Positions 50,122 through 57,039 of a stretch of DNA of 57,039 nt are shown here, piece by piece. Position 1 is the stretch's first letter. Every line of letters starts with the position of its first letter. The notes beneath the pieces were generated by a model. It searched no databases. It worked only from the letters and a program-made list of their open reading frames with translations, and was not told where the DNA came from. The position numbers were made by a program, and so were the translations under genes. This DNA comes from Oscillospiraceae bacterium (GTDB taxonomy: Bacteria > Bacillota > Clostridia > Oscillospirales > Oscillospiraceae): NCBI GenBank assembly GCA_020025655.1, contig JAHHRR010000008.1:1-57039 (forward strand), in the 5' to 3' direction.

Positions 50122-51534
50122 TTATTCGGCTGCGGGCGCTTTGCCCTTCACAAGCTTTCCGATAAACATGACAATCGCAAGGAATGCAAGATAGCCTATA
50201 ATCTGCTGATAGCCCTTTCCTATGTAGCAGCAGGCCACCATAAACAAGCAGCACAGTATGCCGAGCCCCGGCATAATAAAGCGTTTAAAGAAGTGCAGAT
50301 CCTTTGCCTTAATCATAAGAGCTGCAAACATAGGGATGTACATAGCATAAAGATTTATTACGCAGATTTCATCCGGCTCCCATCCAAGCCACATATTATT
50401 ATGGAATCCTCCGAGGAAATCGGGTCCTTTCATCCAGATTACGCAGTTCCATGCATACCAGAATGCTCCGAGCATCATGCCGAAAAGACTGGACTTGATG
50501 ACAAATCCGTTCTGGCTGTCGATCTCACCGAAGAACTCAGGCTTGGGGCCCATTCCTCTGGCGGATATTGCATACATTCCACGGCAGGAGCCCATTACAA
50601 AGCCGTTGAGAGTTCCAAGGCAGGAGATTGTCACGAATACATAGATTACAGTACCGGCAACTTTACCGAACACTGCCGAGAACACAAGGTCGGGCAGGTT
50701 TTCGCCCAAAGGCCAGGTAGCAATTATAGCATCCGTACTGCCCACCGCACTCATGGAGAAAAGGTACAGGCAATATATTGCAGTGCAGACGACAGAACCG
50801 GTTATAAGCGCAATAGGAAGGTTTTTCTTTGCGTTTTTCAGCTCTCCGTTAATGGAGGTTGCAATTATCCAGCCTTCATAGGAAAATGCAAACGCTGTTA
50901 TTGCAGAAAGCATACCCGATACTCCACCGCCGTTTCCTGCGGCAACTGCTGCACTGCCCTCACGCAAAACAGCCTGAGTTGTTCCGTTGCGCAGCCCAAC
51001 GATTGTGCCGACAATGCCCATAAGCAGCAGCGGTATAAGCTTTATTACCGTTAAAGACACCTGCATTTTGCCCGCAAGCTTAGGGCTTACGGCATTAAGG
51101 CCATAGCTCATCACAAGGTAGGCACCGCCGAGAGCGATAGCTTCTACACTGATTGTTCCGTTTGTAAAATCCAGCGCATTTACACCGAAAAGGCGCAGAG
51201 TAAACACAGCCGCAAAAAATGCAACAGTTGCGCTCATGGCAGGATAGTATATCGTAGCCATAAACCAGCCCACATAATAGGCATAGCCTGATCCCAGAGC
51301 ATTTTCCGCATAGTCAACAACACCGCTGACTTTTCCGTATCTTGCACCCAGTTCTGCAAAAACCAGCGAACATATAATGCAGATAAGGCCCACAAGTGCC
51401 GCAACCAGAACTGCATTGAGCATATTTCCTCCGGTAAGGCTCAGCACCTTGCCGCCCTTTACAAACACTCCGGAACCTACAACATTGCCTATAACCATGG
51501 CAATGGCTGTTACAAGTCCGTATCTCTTTTCCAT
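50122..51534 (-). CDS. APC-superfamily amino acid permease
   Basis: 470 residues with about twelve helices. The APC start is clear: YGLVTAIAMVIGNVVGSGVFVKGGKVL (unwound helix 1 with GSGVF), then CSLVFAELGARYGKVSG in helix 2-3, and FAFSYEGWIIATSINGELKNAKKNLPIAL in helix 6. It takes up or exchanges an amino acid or polyamine; the exact solute is not visible. Its minus-strand leader carries a terminator-like hairpin (51555-51588). Confidence 0.9.
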   Translation of the reverse strand: MEKRYGLVTAIAMVIGNVVGSGVFVKGGKVLSLTGGNMLNAVLVAALVGLICIICSLVFAELGARYGKVSGVVDYAENALGSGYAYYVGWFMATIYYPAMSATVAFFAAVFTLRLFGVNALDFTNGTISVEAIALGGAYLVMSYGLNAVSPKLAGKMQVSLTVIKLIPLLLMGIVGTIVGLRNGTTQAVLREGSAAVAAGNGGGVSGMLSAITAFAFSYEGWIIATSINGELKNAKKNLPIALITGSVVCTAIYCLYLFSMSAVGSTDAIIATWPLGENLPDLVFSAVFGKVAGTVIYVFVTISCLGTLNGFVMGSCRGMYAISARGMGPKPEFFGEIDSQNGFVIKSSLFGMMLGAFWYAWNCVIWMKGPDFLGGFHNNMWLGWEPDEICVINLYAMYIPMFAALMIKAKDLHFFKRFIMPGLGILCCLFMVACCYIGKGYQQIIGYLAFLAIVMFIGKLVKGKAPAAE

Positions 51535-51554
51535 TACTTAAACCCCTCAGTCAT

Positions 51555-51588
51555 AACAAAAGCACGATTGCATTTTTGCATTTCGTGC
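51555..51588 (-). promoter_or_regulatory. Attenuator-like hairpin in the permease leader
   Basis: On the minus strand GCACGA, AA, TGCA, AAAA, TGCA, A, TCGTGC, then TTTTGTT: a stem (51562-51567 with 51583-51588, plus inner TGCA pairs) with a T-rich tail, between the promoter and the ribosome site of the permease gene. It could terminate the leader conditionally. Confidence 0.45.
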
Positions 51589-51625
51589 CTGTTCAGTATA
51601 TTCTATTAAACTTAAAAGACGTTTA

Positions 51626-51654
51626 ATTATAACACTCTTTGTAACCTCATACAA
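51626..51654 (-). promoter_or_regulatory. Promoter of the amino acid permease gene
   Basis: On the minus strand TTGTAT (51654-51649), a 17-base spacer, perfect TATAAT (51631-51626), giving a leader of about 85 bases. Confidence 0.65.
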
Positions 51655-51689
51655 GGACTATTTGCCTTAAATCTGGGATTTTTGACATG

Positions 51690-51725
51690 AAAACAGCCGG
51701 ACTTTTACTGTCCGGCTGTTTTTTA
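51690..51725 (-). terminator. Terminator of the bcp-yaaA operon
   Basis: A perfect 13-base-pair stem (AAAACAGCCGGAC, 51690-51702 with 51710-51722) immediately after the yaaA stop, with flanking A and T runs. Confidence 0.9.
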
Positions 51726-52466
51726 TACCGTGCGTTCAAAGACAAATTCGTCTTTGTCTGACAGGTCATGTCTGAATTTAAAACCAAGCCTGTTAAAGCC
51801 TTTAAGCTCTTCCGGGTCCTCAATTTTATTTTCCGCCATATATCTGAGCATTTCTCCCCTTGCCATTTTTGAGAACGTAGCTTTCTGTTTAAGCTCTCCT
51901 TTTACCATTTCCGCAAAATTGCAGGTAATAAACCGTTCGTCAGGCTGAAGATATTTTTCGACGCACTTTGCGTATTCCTTTGAAGCCAGATTTATAATGA
52001 CTCCGCTGTCATCCCTGAGCCGATCGTAGATTTTACCGCCCCAGAACTCATACAGATTTTTATAATTCTGACCGGAAAGCCTGTTCTCCATATCCAGTCT
52101 GTAAGGTCTGATTCCGTCAAGGGGTTTCAGCACGCCGTAAAATCCGGAAAGGATCCGCAGATTTTTCTGCAGATACATAAGACTTTCTTTATCCAGAGTT
52201 TCAGGACTCAGGTATTTAAATGCAATTCCCTCAAAAGCAGACACTGCGGCTGTCAGCTCTGTTTTCAAATCCATACCTTCAAGCCTTTTAATGTTCTCTT
52301 CCAGAATATCATCACTGCATCCCCAAAGCTTTTTCAGTTCCTGTGCAGACAGGCTCCTAAGCCTTGCAAGAAGCATTTCACTTTCGTTGAGGTATACAGG
52401 CAGTCCGGCAAATTCCGGAGCCGCTGAGCGCTGCATGGTTTTAGTTGGTGAAAAAATAATCCTCAT
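51723..52466 (-). CDS. yaaA: Peroxide stress protein YaaA (DUF328/UPF0246)
   Basis: 247 residues. Family hallmarks: MRIIFSPTKTMQ at the start, AFEGIAFKYLSPETLD, LRILSGFYGVLKPLDGIRPYRLDMENRL, INLASKEYAKCVEKYL and TFSKMARGEMLRYM. YaaA lowers free iron during hydrogen peroxide stress in Escherichia coli. The ATG overlaps the bcp stop (ATGA), linking two peroxide defences in one operon. Confidence 0.94.
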   Translation of the reverse strand: MRIIFSPTKTMQRSAAPEFAGLPVYLNESEMLLARLRSLSAQELKKLWGCSDDILEENIKRLEGMDLKTELTAAVSAFEGIAFKYLSPETLDKESLMYLQKNLRILSGFYGVLKPLDGIRPYRLDMENRLSGQNYKNLYEFWGGKIYDRLRDDSGVIINLASKEYAKCVEKYLQPDERFITCNFAEMVKGELKQKATFSKMARGEMLRYMAENKIEDPEELKGFNRLGFKFRHDLSDKDEFVFERTV

Positions 52467-52918
52467 CAGACTTCAAGCAGCATTTTATCCGCATCCTCTG
52501 CGGCCTTGACCTTGTCATTTGCTTTTACTATAATGCCGTTTTCATCAATAAGATAGGTAGTCCGCACAACACCCATAGACACTTTACCGTAGAGCTTCTT
52601 CTCTTTCCACACATCATAGGATTCTATAACCTGGCGCTCGGGGTCTGAAAGGATAGTGAAGCCCAGAGAATACTTATCTGCAAATTTTTTATGAGACGCC
52701 ACGCTGTCCTTGCTTACGCCCAGAATAACCGCACCCTTTTCAGTGAACTGAGGTGCATTGGCAGAATATCCGCAGGCCTGCTTGCTGCATCCGGCGGTGT
52801 TATCCTTGGGGTAAAAATATAAAATAACCTTTTTCCCACGGTAGGATTTAAGGCTGTGCATATTTCCGTCCTGATCCGGCAGTTCAAAGTCCGGAGCTTT
52901 AGTTCCGATTTCAAGCAT
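52466..52918 (-). CDS. bcp: Thioredoxin-dependent peroxiredoxin, Bcp type
   Basis: 150 residues: peroxidatic Cys44 in YPKDNTAGCSKQACGY with resolving Cys49 five residues later, as in atypical two-cysteine Bcp enzymes. The usual TPGCT is TAGCS here, a mild change. It reduces hydrogen peroxide and alkyl hydroperoxides with thioredoxin. AGGAGGAG precedes the ATG. It is co-transcribed with yaaA. Confidence 0.94.
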   Translation of the reverse strand: MLEIGTKAPDFELPDQDGNMHSLKSYRGKKVILYFYPKDNTAGCSKQACGYSANAPQFTEKGAVILGVSKDSVASHKKFADKYSLGFTILSDPERQVIESYDVWKEKKLYGKVSMGVVRTTYLIDENGIIVKANDKVKAAEDADKMLLEV

Positions 52919-53080
52919 AGTATAACTCCTCCTGTTTTTTAGACTAAGCCGATTATAACCGCAGAGACTTTATAAGTCCATTGTAATATTTAATCATGTT
53001 CAGGTTTGGGGGAGCTTCTCAGGCTTCAGGAAGTCGCATAAGCCCTTGGCTGTTTTATCTCCATTCCCGCTCAGAAACGG

Positions 53081-53122
53081 CAAAATCCCTGATGCGGACT
53101 TATGCCTGCATCAGGGATTTTG
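53081..53122. terminator. Terminator between the phospholipase-like and bcp genes
   Basis: A perfect 15-base-pair stem (53081-53095 with 53108-53122, CAAAATCCCTGATGC). The rest of the 284-base gap 52919-53202 shows no gene. Confidence 0.8.
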
Positions 53123-53202
53123 TTATTTTAAGTTTTCTGAACAATCACTGTAAACGGGCTTTTCGTTATCCGTCTGCCGGTCTTTTGCCAATAAGGTTCT
53201 GA

Positions 53203-53760
53203 TTACACCGAGAGTGTGGGTTCGGGTATAAGCTGGCAGAAAAGCCAGTTTGTCATCTTGAGAATGTAGCTGCAGTCTCTGTTAACATTTGCCACATTGT
53301 TCAAATAGTGTGCATGGTTAGTGCGGAAGAAATTATTCATATCTCTGCGGATAAGACCGGTTGCGTGGTCTTTATTTTCAAGATGACGGAAGAACTGCTC
53401 CTGCAGCTTATCCTCATATGCTCTGTGTGCAGCCAGAGACTCAGTAAAGCAGTTATTGTGTACATAGGTAAAAGCATCCGATGTATAGTGGATAAGCTTA
53501 CCCATGCAGTAGTAATTCCATGCGTTCCACTTGCTCTTGGCCTTAAGAGCGTTTATATGTCTCTCAATCCAGCGATCGGCATTCTGGTAGTTGTGACCGT
53601 AGAACCAGCGTGAGCGGATAGAACCCTTGAGATAGCTCAGAGGATTGCGGTCGGGTTCAACACATCCGATTAAAAAAGCACGGGTGTGGAGAGGTTTAGG
53701 CATCTGCTGCAGATTTTCAAGCAGATAATGGCCCAGTCTACGATGGCTTTCCTGTTTCAT
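53203..53760 (-). CDS. Zinc-dependent phospholipase C fold protein
   Basis: 185 residues, mostly helical, with the histidines and aspartates that bind zinc in this fold: SHRRLGHYLLENL, LIGCVEPDRNPLSYLKGS, GHNYQNADRWIERH, and MGKLIHYTSDAFTYVHNN. No signal peptide is seen, so it should act inside the cell, unlike the secreted toxin. Many Clostridia have such cytoplasmic homologues without known function. GGAGGTAAGTGA precedes the ATG. A TTGTCC dyad in its leader may be an operator. Confidence 0.85.
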   Translation of the reverse strand: MKQESHRRLGHYLLENLQQMPKPLHTRAFLIGCVEPDRNPLSYLKGSIRSRWFYGHNYQNADRWIERHINALKAKSKWNAWNYYCMGKLIHYTSDAFTYVHNNCFTESLAAHRAYEDKLQEQFFRHLENKDHATGLIRRDMNNFFRTNHAHYLNNVANVNRDCSYILKMTNWLFCQLIPEPTLSV

Positions 53761-53781
53761 TCACTTACCTCCAGAATATAT

Positions 53782-53797
53782 TTGTCCCTTTGGACAA
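53782..53797. promoter_or_regulatory. TTGTCC-N4-GGACAA dyad upstream of the phospholipase-like gene
   Basis: A perfect 6-base inverted repeat (53782-53787 and 53792-53797), on the minus strand between a TACAAT -10 candidate and the ribosome site. Operator by position only. Confidence 0.35.
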
Positions 53798-53947
53798 TTG
53801 GGCATATTGTAGCATAAACAACCGCCGAATTTGTGAACAAACCCGAAAAAAGGCTGACAATCTTTTTCCTGATTTTCCAGCATTTTTTGGCTAGCTTGTT
53901 TAAACCATGCCACGATTTTATCTCCAGGGCAGATTTGCGGATTTGAT

Positions 53948-53995
53948 ATGCAAAAAATCGGCAAAACCTTCTCCCTGAAAGCTTTACCGATTTTT
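53948..53995 (-). terminator. Terminator of the siroheme operon
   Basis: AAAAATCGGcAAA (53948-53960) pairs with TTTaCCGATTTTT (53979-53991) with one mismatch; on the minus strand a T-run follows. It lies just after the cobA-hemD stop. An 82-codon open frame over it (53761-54009) is not called as a gene. Confidence 0.75.
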
Positions 53996-54009
53996 ATATT
54001 TTTATTCAT

Positions 54010-55503
54010 TTATAACTGAACATCTGAAATTACAGCTTCTGCAATGCTCTGAACCGTACTGCTTTCAGCCACGATAAAGGGCCGCTCAGTATGCTTTGAA
54101 AGCTCCTTTGCAGTTACCTCACCGATACAGACGCATTTCGGGCCTTCGGGAATTTCTCCGTACTGTGAACAGAACAGCCTTACTCCACCTGCACTGGAAA
54201 ATGTAAGATAATCCAGTTTACCGACTCTGTCCTTATTGCGCTCAGTCAGGCTTTCATCCGGTCTCAGGCTGTAAATTGCAATATCCTCCACCGCTATGCC
54301 TTTTTCACGAAGCATTTTCGGCAGAATCTCTGCGCCGTTGTCGGCTCTGAGCAGAATCACGTCTTCATCGTCTCCGACCTTTTCGCAAAGCTCCCGCCCG
54401 AGAGCTTCACTGGTAAATACCGCAGGGCAAAGCTCAGGATAAATTCCCATATCTGAAAGCAGGCTTCCTGTGGGCGCACCGATAACCGCAAATTTGCAGC
54501 TGTGCAGGTGCCGAATGTCAATTTTCTGCTCTCTGAGCCGCTTAAAAAACACTCTTACACCGTTTGCACTTGTGAAAACCAGCCAGTGAGTTTTACCGTC
54601 ACAGAGTTTTTCCCTGAGATTTTCTGCCGGCAGCTCTTCCACAACGGATCTTTCCACTATCTGAACAGCTGCGCCTTCTTTTTCAAGTACTTCGGTAAGC
54701 TTTCCGCATATGGAATCTGTGCCGGTAAGCCCTACACGTATTCCCTCTAGCGGATATTTTATACTGCCTTTATTAAGCTCCATGGCGGCTGTTTTTCCCA
54801 CAACAATAACAGCCGGAGGTTTTACCCCCGCAATTCTGCTGCGTTCTGCAATATCACGCAGACAGCCCCGAACCGCTGCGGGATTAGGTGAATTTCCGCC
54901 GGAAATTACCGCTGCCGGAGTATCTCCGCTCATGCCCTCTTTCTGAAGCTCCTGTGCAAGCTCTTTCAGCTTGCCAAGGCCCATAAGGAACACCAGTGTG
55001 CCGTGGAGCTTTGCAAGCTCCGGCAAATCCTCAGGCATTCCGTCGTTTGCAGCAGAATGAGCCGTAATGACGTGAAAGCTTCGGCTTACGCCTCTATGTG
55101 TTACAGGTATTCCTGCCGACGCAGGAATTGCAATAGATGAGGATATTCCGGGAATCACTTCAAAGGGAATGCCTGCTTTCTGCAAGGCAATAATTTCTTC
55201 GCCGCCACGCCCGAAAACAAAAGGGTCACCGCCTTTTAAACGGGCAACCTTTTTACCCTCTGACGCAAGCTCTATAAGCTTGGCCGAGATTTCCTCCTGA
55301 GCCGCAGAGTGTTTTCCGCTGCGTTTGCCCATATATATTTTCAGGCAGCTTTCAGGCACTATATCCAAAATTCCATCATCTATCAGGTCATCATACACAA
55401 GAGCATCGCAGCTTTTAAGCCTGTCGAGGCCCTTTAAGGTGAGAAGCTCCCTGCTTCCGCAGCCTGCACCTATAAGATAAACACAGCCCAGATTATCACT
55501 CAC
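54010..55503 (-). CDS. cobA-hemD: Uroporphyrinogen-III C-methyltransferase / uroporphyrinogen-III synthase fusion
   Basis: 497 residues. Residues 1-245 are the SAM-dependent methyltransferase (VYLIGAGCGSRELLTLKGL, DDLIDDGIL, GKRSGKHSAAQEEI, ARLKGGDPFVFGRGGEE, IPGISSSIAIPASAGIPVTHRG). Residues 255-497 are HemD (IRVGLTGTDSI, VFTSANGVRVFF, LTFSSAGGVRLF). One protein thus closes the macrocycle and makes precorrin-2 for siroheme or cobalamin. This fusion is common in Clostridia. The GTG start at 55503 follows AGAGGT and overlaps the dehydrogenase gene by 8 bases. Genes for the earlier steps are not in the window. Confidence 0.95.
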   Translation of the reverse strand: MSDNLGCVYLIGAGCGSRELLTLKGLDRLKSCDALVYDDLIDDGILDIVPESCLKIYMGKRSGKHSAAQEEISAKLIELASEGKKVARLKGGDPFVFGRGGEEIIALQKAGIPFEVIPGISSSIAIPASAGIPVTHRGVSRSFHVITAHSAANDGMPEDLPELAKLHGTLVFLMGLGKLKELAQELQKEGMSGDTPAAVISGGNSPNPAAVRGCLRDIAERSRIAGVKPPAVIVVGKTAAMELNKGSIKYPLEGIRVGLTGTDSICGKLTEVLEKEGAAVQIVERSVVEELPAENLREKLCDGKTHWLVFTSANGVRVFFKRLREQKIDIRHLHSCKFAVIGAPTGSLLSDMGIYPELCPAVFTSEALGRELCEKVGDDEDVILLRADNGAEILPKMLREKGIAVEDIAIYSLRPDESLTERNKDRVGKLDYLTFSSAGGVRLFCSQYGEIPEGPKCVCIGEVTAKELSKHTERPFIVAESSTVQSIAEAVISDVQL

Positions 55504-56119
55504 AGCAGCTCACCTCTCTTCGGCAAATATCCATAAGCTCTTCGTCACTGATTGCACAGCCTTTTTCCATGCACTCATAGAAAAGCTTTTTAAGCACCCC
55601 CTGACGCTTACGGTCATCGGGTATAAGTTTCTTAATTTCACATCGTTTTACGTTGAGAAATTCGAGGATTTCTTCAAAATTTTCAGGTATGTATTCATTT
55701 ATCTTTTCTTTAAGACAGATTGCCGCCGTGGGGCTGCTGCCGCCGGTGGAAATGCCTACGGTAAGATTGCCCCTGTTTACAATGGCAGGGAAAATAAAGC
55801 TGCAAAGCTCTGCATCATCCACTGTGTTTATGGGAATAGATGCCGCCTTGCATCTGTCGTGAATAAGCCTGTTGACATCTCTGTTGTCAGTTGCGGCAAT
55901 CACAAAAGTCATGCCCGCTTCATCAGCAGGCTCATATTTTCTCTCAATTAACTTTAAGCCCTGAATATTTCGGATTTCCTCACAGATTTCCGGCGCAACA
56001 ACAGTGAGTCGGGGCATGAAAGGCTGAAGCTTTTCAATTTTGCGCAGGGCAACTATTCCGCCGCCTGCAATAAGGCCGGGTTTTCCGCCTATATCCACAA
56101 AGAAAGGAAAATACGCCAT
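55496..56119 (-). CDS. Precorrin-2 dehydrogenase / sirohydrochlorin ferrochelatase (CysG-N/Met8 type)
   Basis: 207 residues: a Rossmann NAD domain opening FPFFVDIGGKPGLIAGGGIVALRKIEKLQ, TFVIAATDNRDVNRLIHDRCK, NTVDDAELCSFIFPAIVNRGNLTVGISTGGSSPTAA, then the C-terminal dimer helices. It oxidises precorrin-2 to sirohydrochlorin and may insert iron to make siroheme. The start at 56119 follows AAAGGCAG, one base after the ATPase stop. Linking to a FecCD-type importer suggests coupled supply of iron or cobalamin. Confidence 0.92.
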   Translation of the reverse strand: MAYFPFFVDIGGKPGLIAGGGIVALRKIEKLQPFMPRLTVVAPEICEEIRNIQGLKLIERKYEPADEAGMTFVIAATDNRDVNRLIHDRCKAASIPINTVDDAELCSFIFPAIVNRGNLTVGISTGGSSPTAAICLKEKINEYIPENFEEILEFLNVKRCEIKKLIPDDRKRQGVLKKLFYECMEKGCAISDEELMDICRREVSCCE

Positions 56120-56120
56120 T

Positions 56121-56891
56121 TTATAACTGCCTTTCCGGCTCACAGTAATACTGCCAGCCATTTTCCGTGTCTGCCCGATATACCTTAACCGAAAACACCT
56201 GATTAAGGATTCCGCTTTCAAATATCTCCTCAGGGCTTCCCGACTTTATAAGTTCTCCGTCAGAGATAACCACTGCCTGATCGGCGCATTTTAGCGCCAT
56301 ACTCAGGTCATGCAGCACAAGAACCACAGCCTTTCCCTGTGCCGCAAGAGATTTTGCCAGTCTCATAAGCTCCAGCTGATGATATACATCGAGGAATGTT
56401 GTGGGCTCGTCCATAAATATGGTATCTGTATTCTGCGCAAGAGCCATGGCAAGATAAACCTTCTGTCTCTGACCGCCGCTGAGCTGTTCCATACGGCAGT
56501 CCATAAGCTCAATTGCATCAGTCTCCGTCAGTGCCGCCCTGACCGCATCATAATCCTCTTTTCTGTAATGTCTGGGATAGTCCAGATACGGGAATCTCCC
56601 GTGCAGAACCATTTTTCCCGCAGTAATATGAGGTATGTTCCTTGACTGACTGAGATATGCGGCTTTTCGGGCAATATCCCTTGGCGAAAGACTGCCGATT
56701 TCTGTGCCGTCATACAAAATCTCACCGCTGCTTTTGGATATAAGTCCTAAAGCTGCTTTTAGAAGAGTAGTCTTGCCGCAGCCATTCGGCCCCATCAGCA
56801 CAGTAACCTTTCCCTTCGGAAAGCTGATGTTTATATTTCGTATAACATTCCTGCCCTCATAGCCTGCGCAGACCTTTTGCAGTTCAATCAT
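56121..56891 (-). CDS. FecE/BtuD-type ABC ATP-binding protein
   Basis: 256 residues: Walker A GPNGCGKTT (about 34-42), Q loop LSQSRN, signature LSGGQRQK, Walker B TIFMDEPTTFLD and switch His in VLHDLSMAL. It serves iron-chelate, heme or cobalamin uptake. It overlaps the permease gene by 8 bases and is followed one base later by the siroheme dehydrogenase, so importer and tetrapyrrole genes share one transcript. Confidence 0.94.
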   Translation of the reverse strand: MIELQKVCAGYEGRNVIRNINISFPKGKVTVLMGPNGCGKTTLLKAALGLISKSSGEILYDGTEIGSLSPRDIARKAAYLSQSRNIPHITAGKMVLHGRFPYLDYPRHYRKEDYDAVRAALTETDAIELMDCRMEQLSGGQRQKVYLAMALAQNTDTIFMDEPTTFLDVYHQLELMRLAKSLAAQGKAVVLVLHDLSMALKCADQAVVISDGELIKSGSPEEIFESGILNQVFSVKVYRADTENGWQYYCEPERQL

Positions 56892-57039
56892 GGTTTCTTC
56901 CTCCTCTGTGCCGTAAGAGCCATATGAAGAACGGGCCGCCTATAAGTGACATTACAATGCCTACCGGCAGCTCGAAGGGCGCAAAGATGAGCCTTGAGAG
57001 CAAATCGCACAGGCAGAGCAGTACAGCGCCGCCCAGTGC
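56884..57039 (-). CDS. FecCD-type ABC permease (C-terminal end only, cut by the window)
   Basis: The last 51 residues of a permease, reading LFAPFELPVGIVMSLIGGPF then FIWLLRHRGGRNHD. This is the standard end of FecCD/BtuC permeases. The start lies beyond the right edge. It overlaps the ATPase start by 8 bases. A binding protein is expected further right. Confidence 0.9.
   Translation of the reverse strand, partial: ALGGAVLLCLCDLLSRLIFAPFELPVGIVMSLIGGPFFIWLLRHRGGRNHD

Noticed and set aside
53761..54009. 82-codon open frame on the minus strand between the siroheme operon and the phospholipase-like gene
   Set aside because: Its N-terminal codons form the terminator hairpin of the siroheme operon and its C-terminal part runs through the dyad and promoter region of the next gene; no ribosome site or recognisable family.
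1..57039. tRNA or rRNA genes, CRISPR arrays, insertion sequences, prophage genes
   Set aside because: No cloverleaf with TTCGA-type loops, no regular spacer repeats, and no transposase, integrase or capsid-like protein was seen on either strand by reading.

Overview
The window (about 57 kb, close to even GC) looks like chromosomal DNA of an anaerobic Clostridia-type Bacillota. The signs are strong AGGAGG-type ribosome sites, TTGACA/TATAAT-like promoters, a perfect CIRCE operator before hsp20, LytTR and BceAB-like genes, lipoprotein binding proteins with acidic Ala/Pro/Glu linkers, and TTG/GTG starts in tightly overlapped operons. I see no phage, insertion sequence, CRISPR array, rRNA or tRNA. 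The genus cannot be fixed from the sequence alone.

Region 1 (1-4880) holds an acetyltransferase with a membrane tail and a response regulator / ABC ATPase / ABC permease / sensor kinase operon. Four helically phased CTTGAC direct repeats lie in front of the transporter.

Region 2 (4937-25560) is the centrepiece: a molybdenum hydroxylase locus. The minus strand carries a Desulfovibrio-type aldehyde oxidoreductase (13401-16157) followed by an iron-sulfur/CCG electron-transfer protein and eight tightly packed accessory genes: a two-CxxC redox protein, a methyltransferase, a C_GCAxxG_C_C protein, a cysteine-desulfurase homologue, a 94-residue orphan, an adenylate-forming ligase, a GTPase and a radical SAM protein. 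This matches a neighbourhood I know from Desulfovibrio (DVU_1551-1559, with the Trs names) that has no biochemical function I know of. The diverging plus strand carries a MobA-like nucleotidyltransferase fused to a ModE-like DNA-binding domain, a histidine phosphatase, XdhC, and a FecBCD/BtuCD-type importer that may be a MolBCA-type molybdate or tungstate importer. A dead phosphatase fused to an HD domain and a DUF364-type protein flank it. Uptake, cofactor tailoring and enzyme therefore sit together.

Region 3 (25657-34325): MATE exporter with an unusual leader, LytTR two-component system diverging from a BceAB-like transporter, galactokinase, and Hsp20 under CIRCE.

Region 4 (34326-36119) is a scar zone. 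It holds a decayed toxin-antitoxin pair (a YoeB C-terminus without its start), a membrane protein whose start overlaps that remnant, and a possible regulator fragment.

Region 5 (36120-44620): heterodimeric ABC exporter with textbook asymmetric ATP sites, a cytidylate-kinase-like protein, a YcxB-like protein, and a codon-biased TRAP transporter (dctPQM). The TRAP operon is preceded by a long structured leader with its own promoter and a terminator-like hairpin.

Region 6 (44734-57039): VanZ-like protein, DUF89 protein, flavodoxin-fold reductase, a YitT-type membrane protein and MerR regulator sharing interlocked promoters, amino-acid permease, bcp-yaaA oxidative-stress operon, a phospholipase-C-fold protein, and a siroheme operon (precorrin-2 dehydrogenase, cobA-hemD fusion) behind a FecCD-type iron or cobalamin importer cut by the window end.
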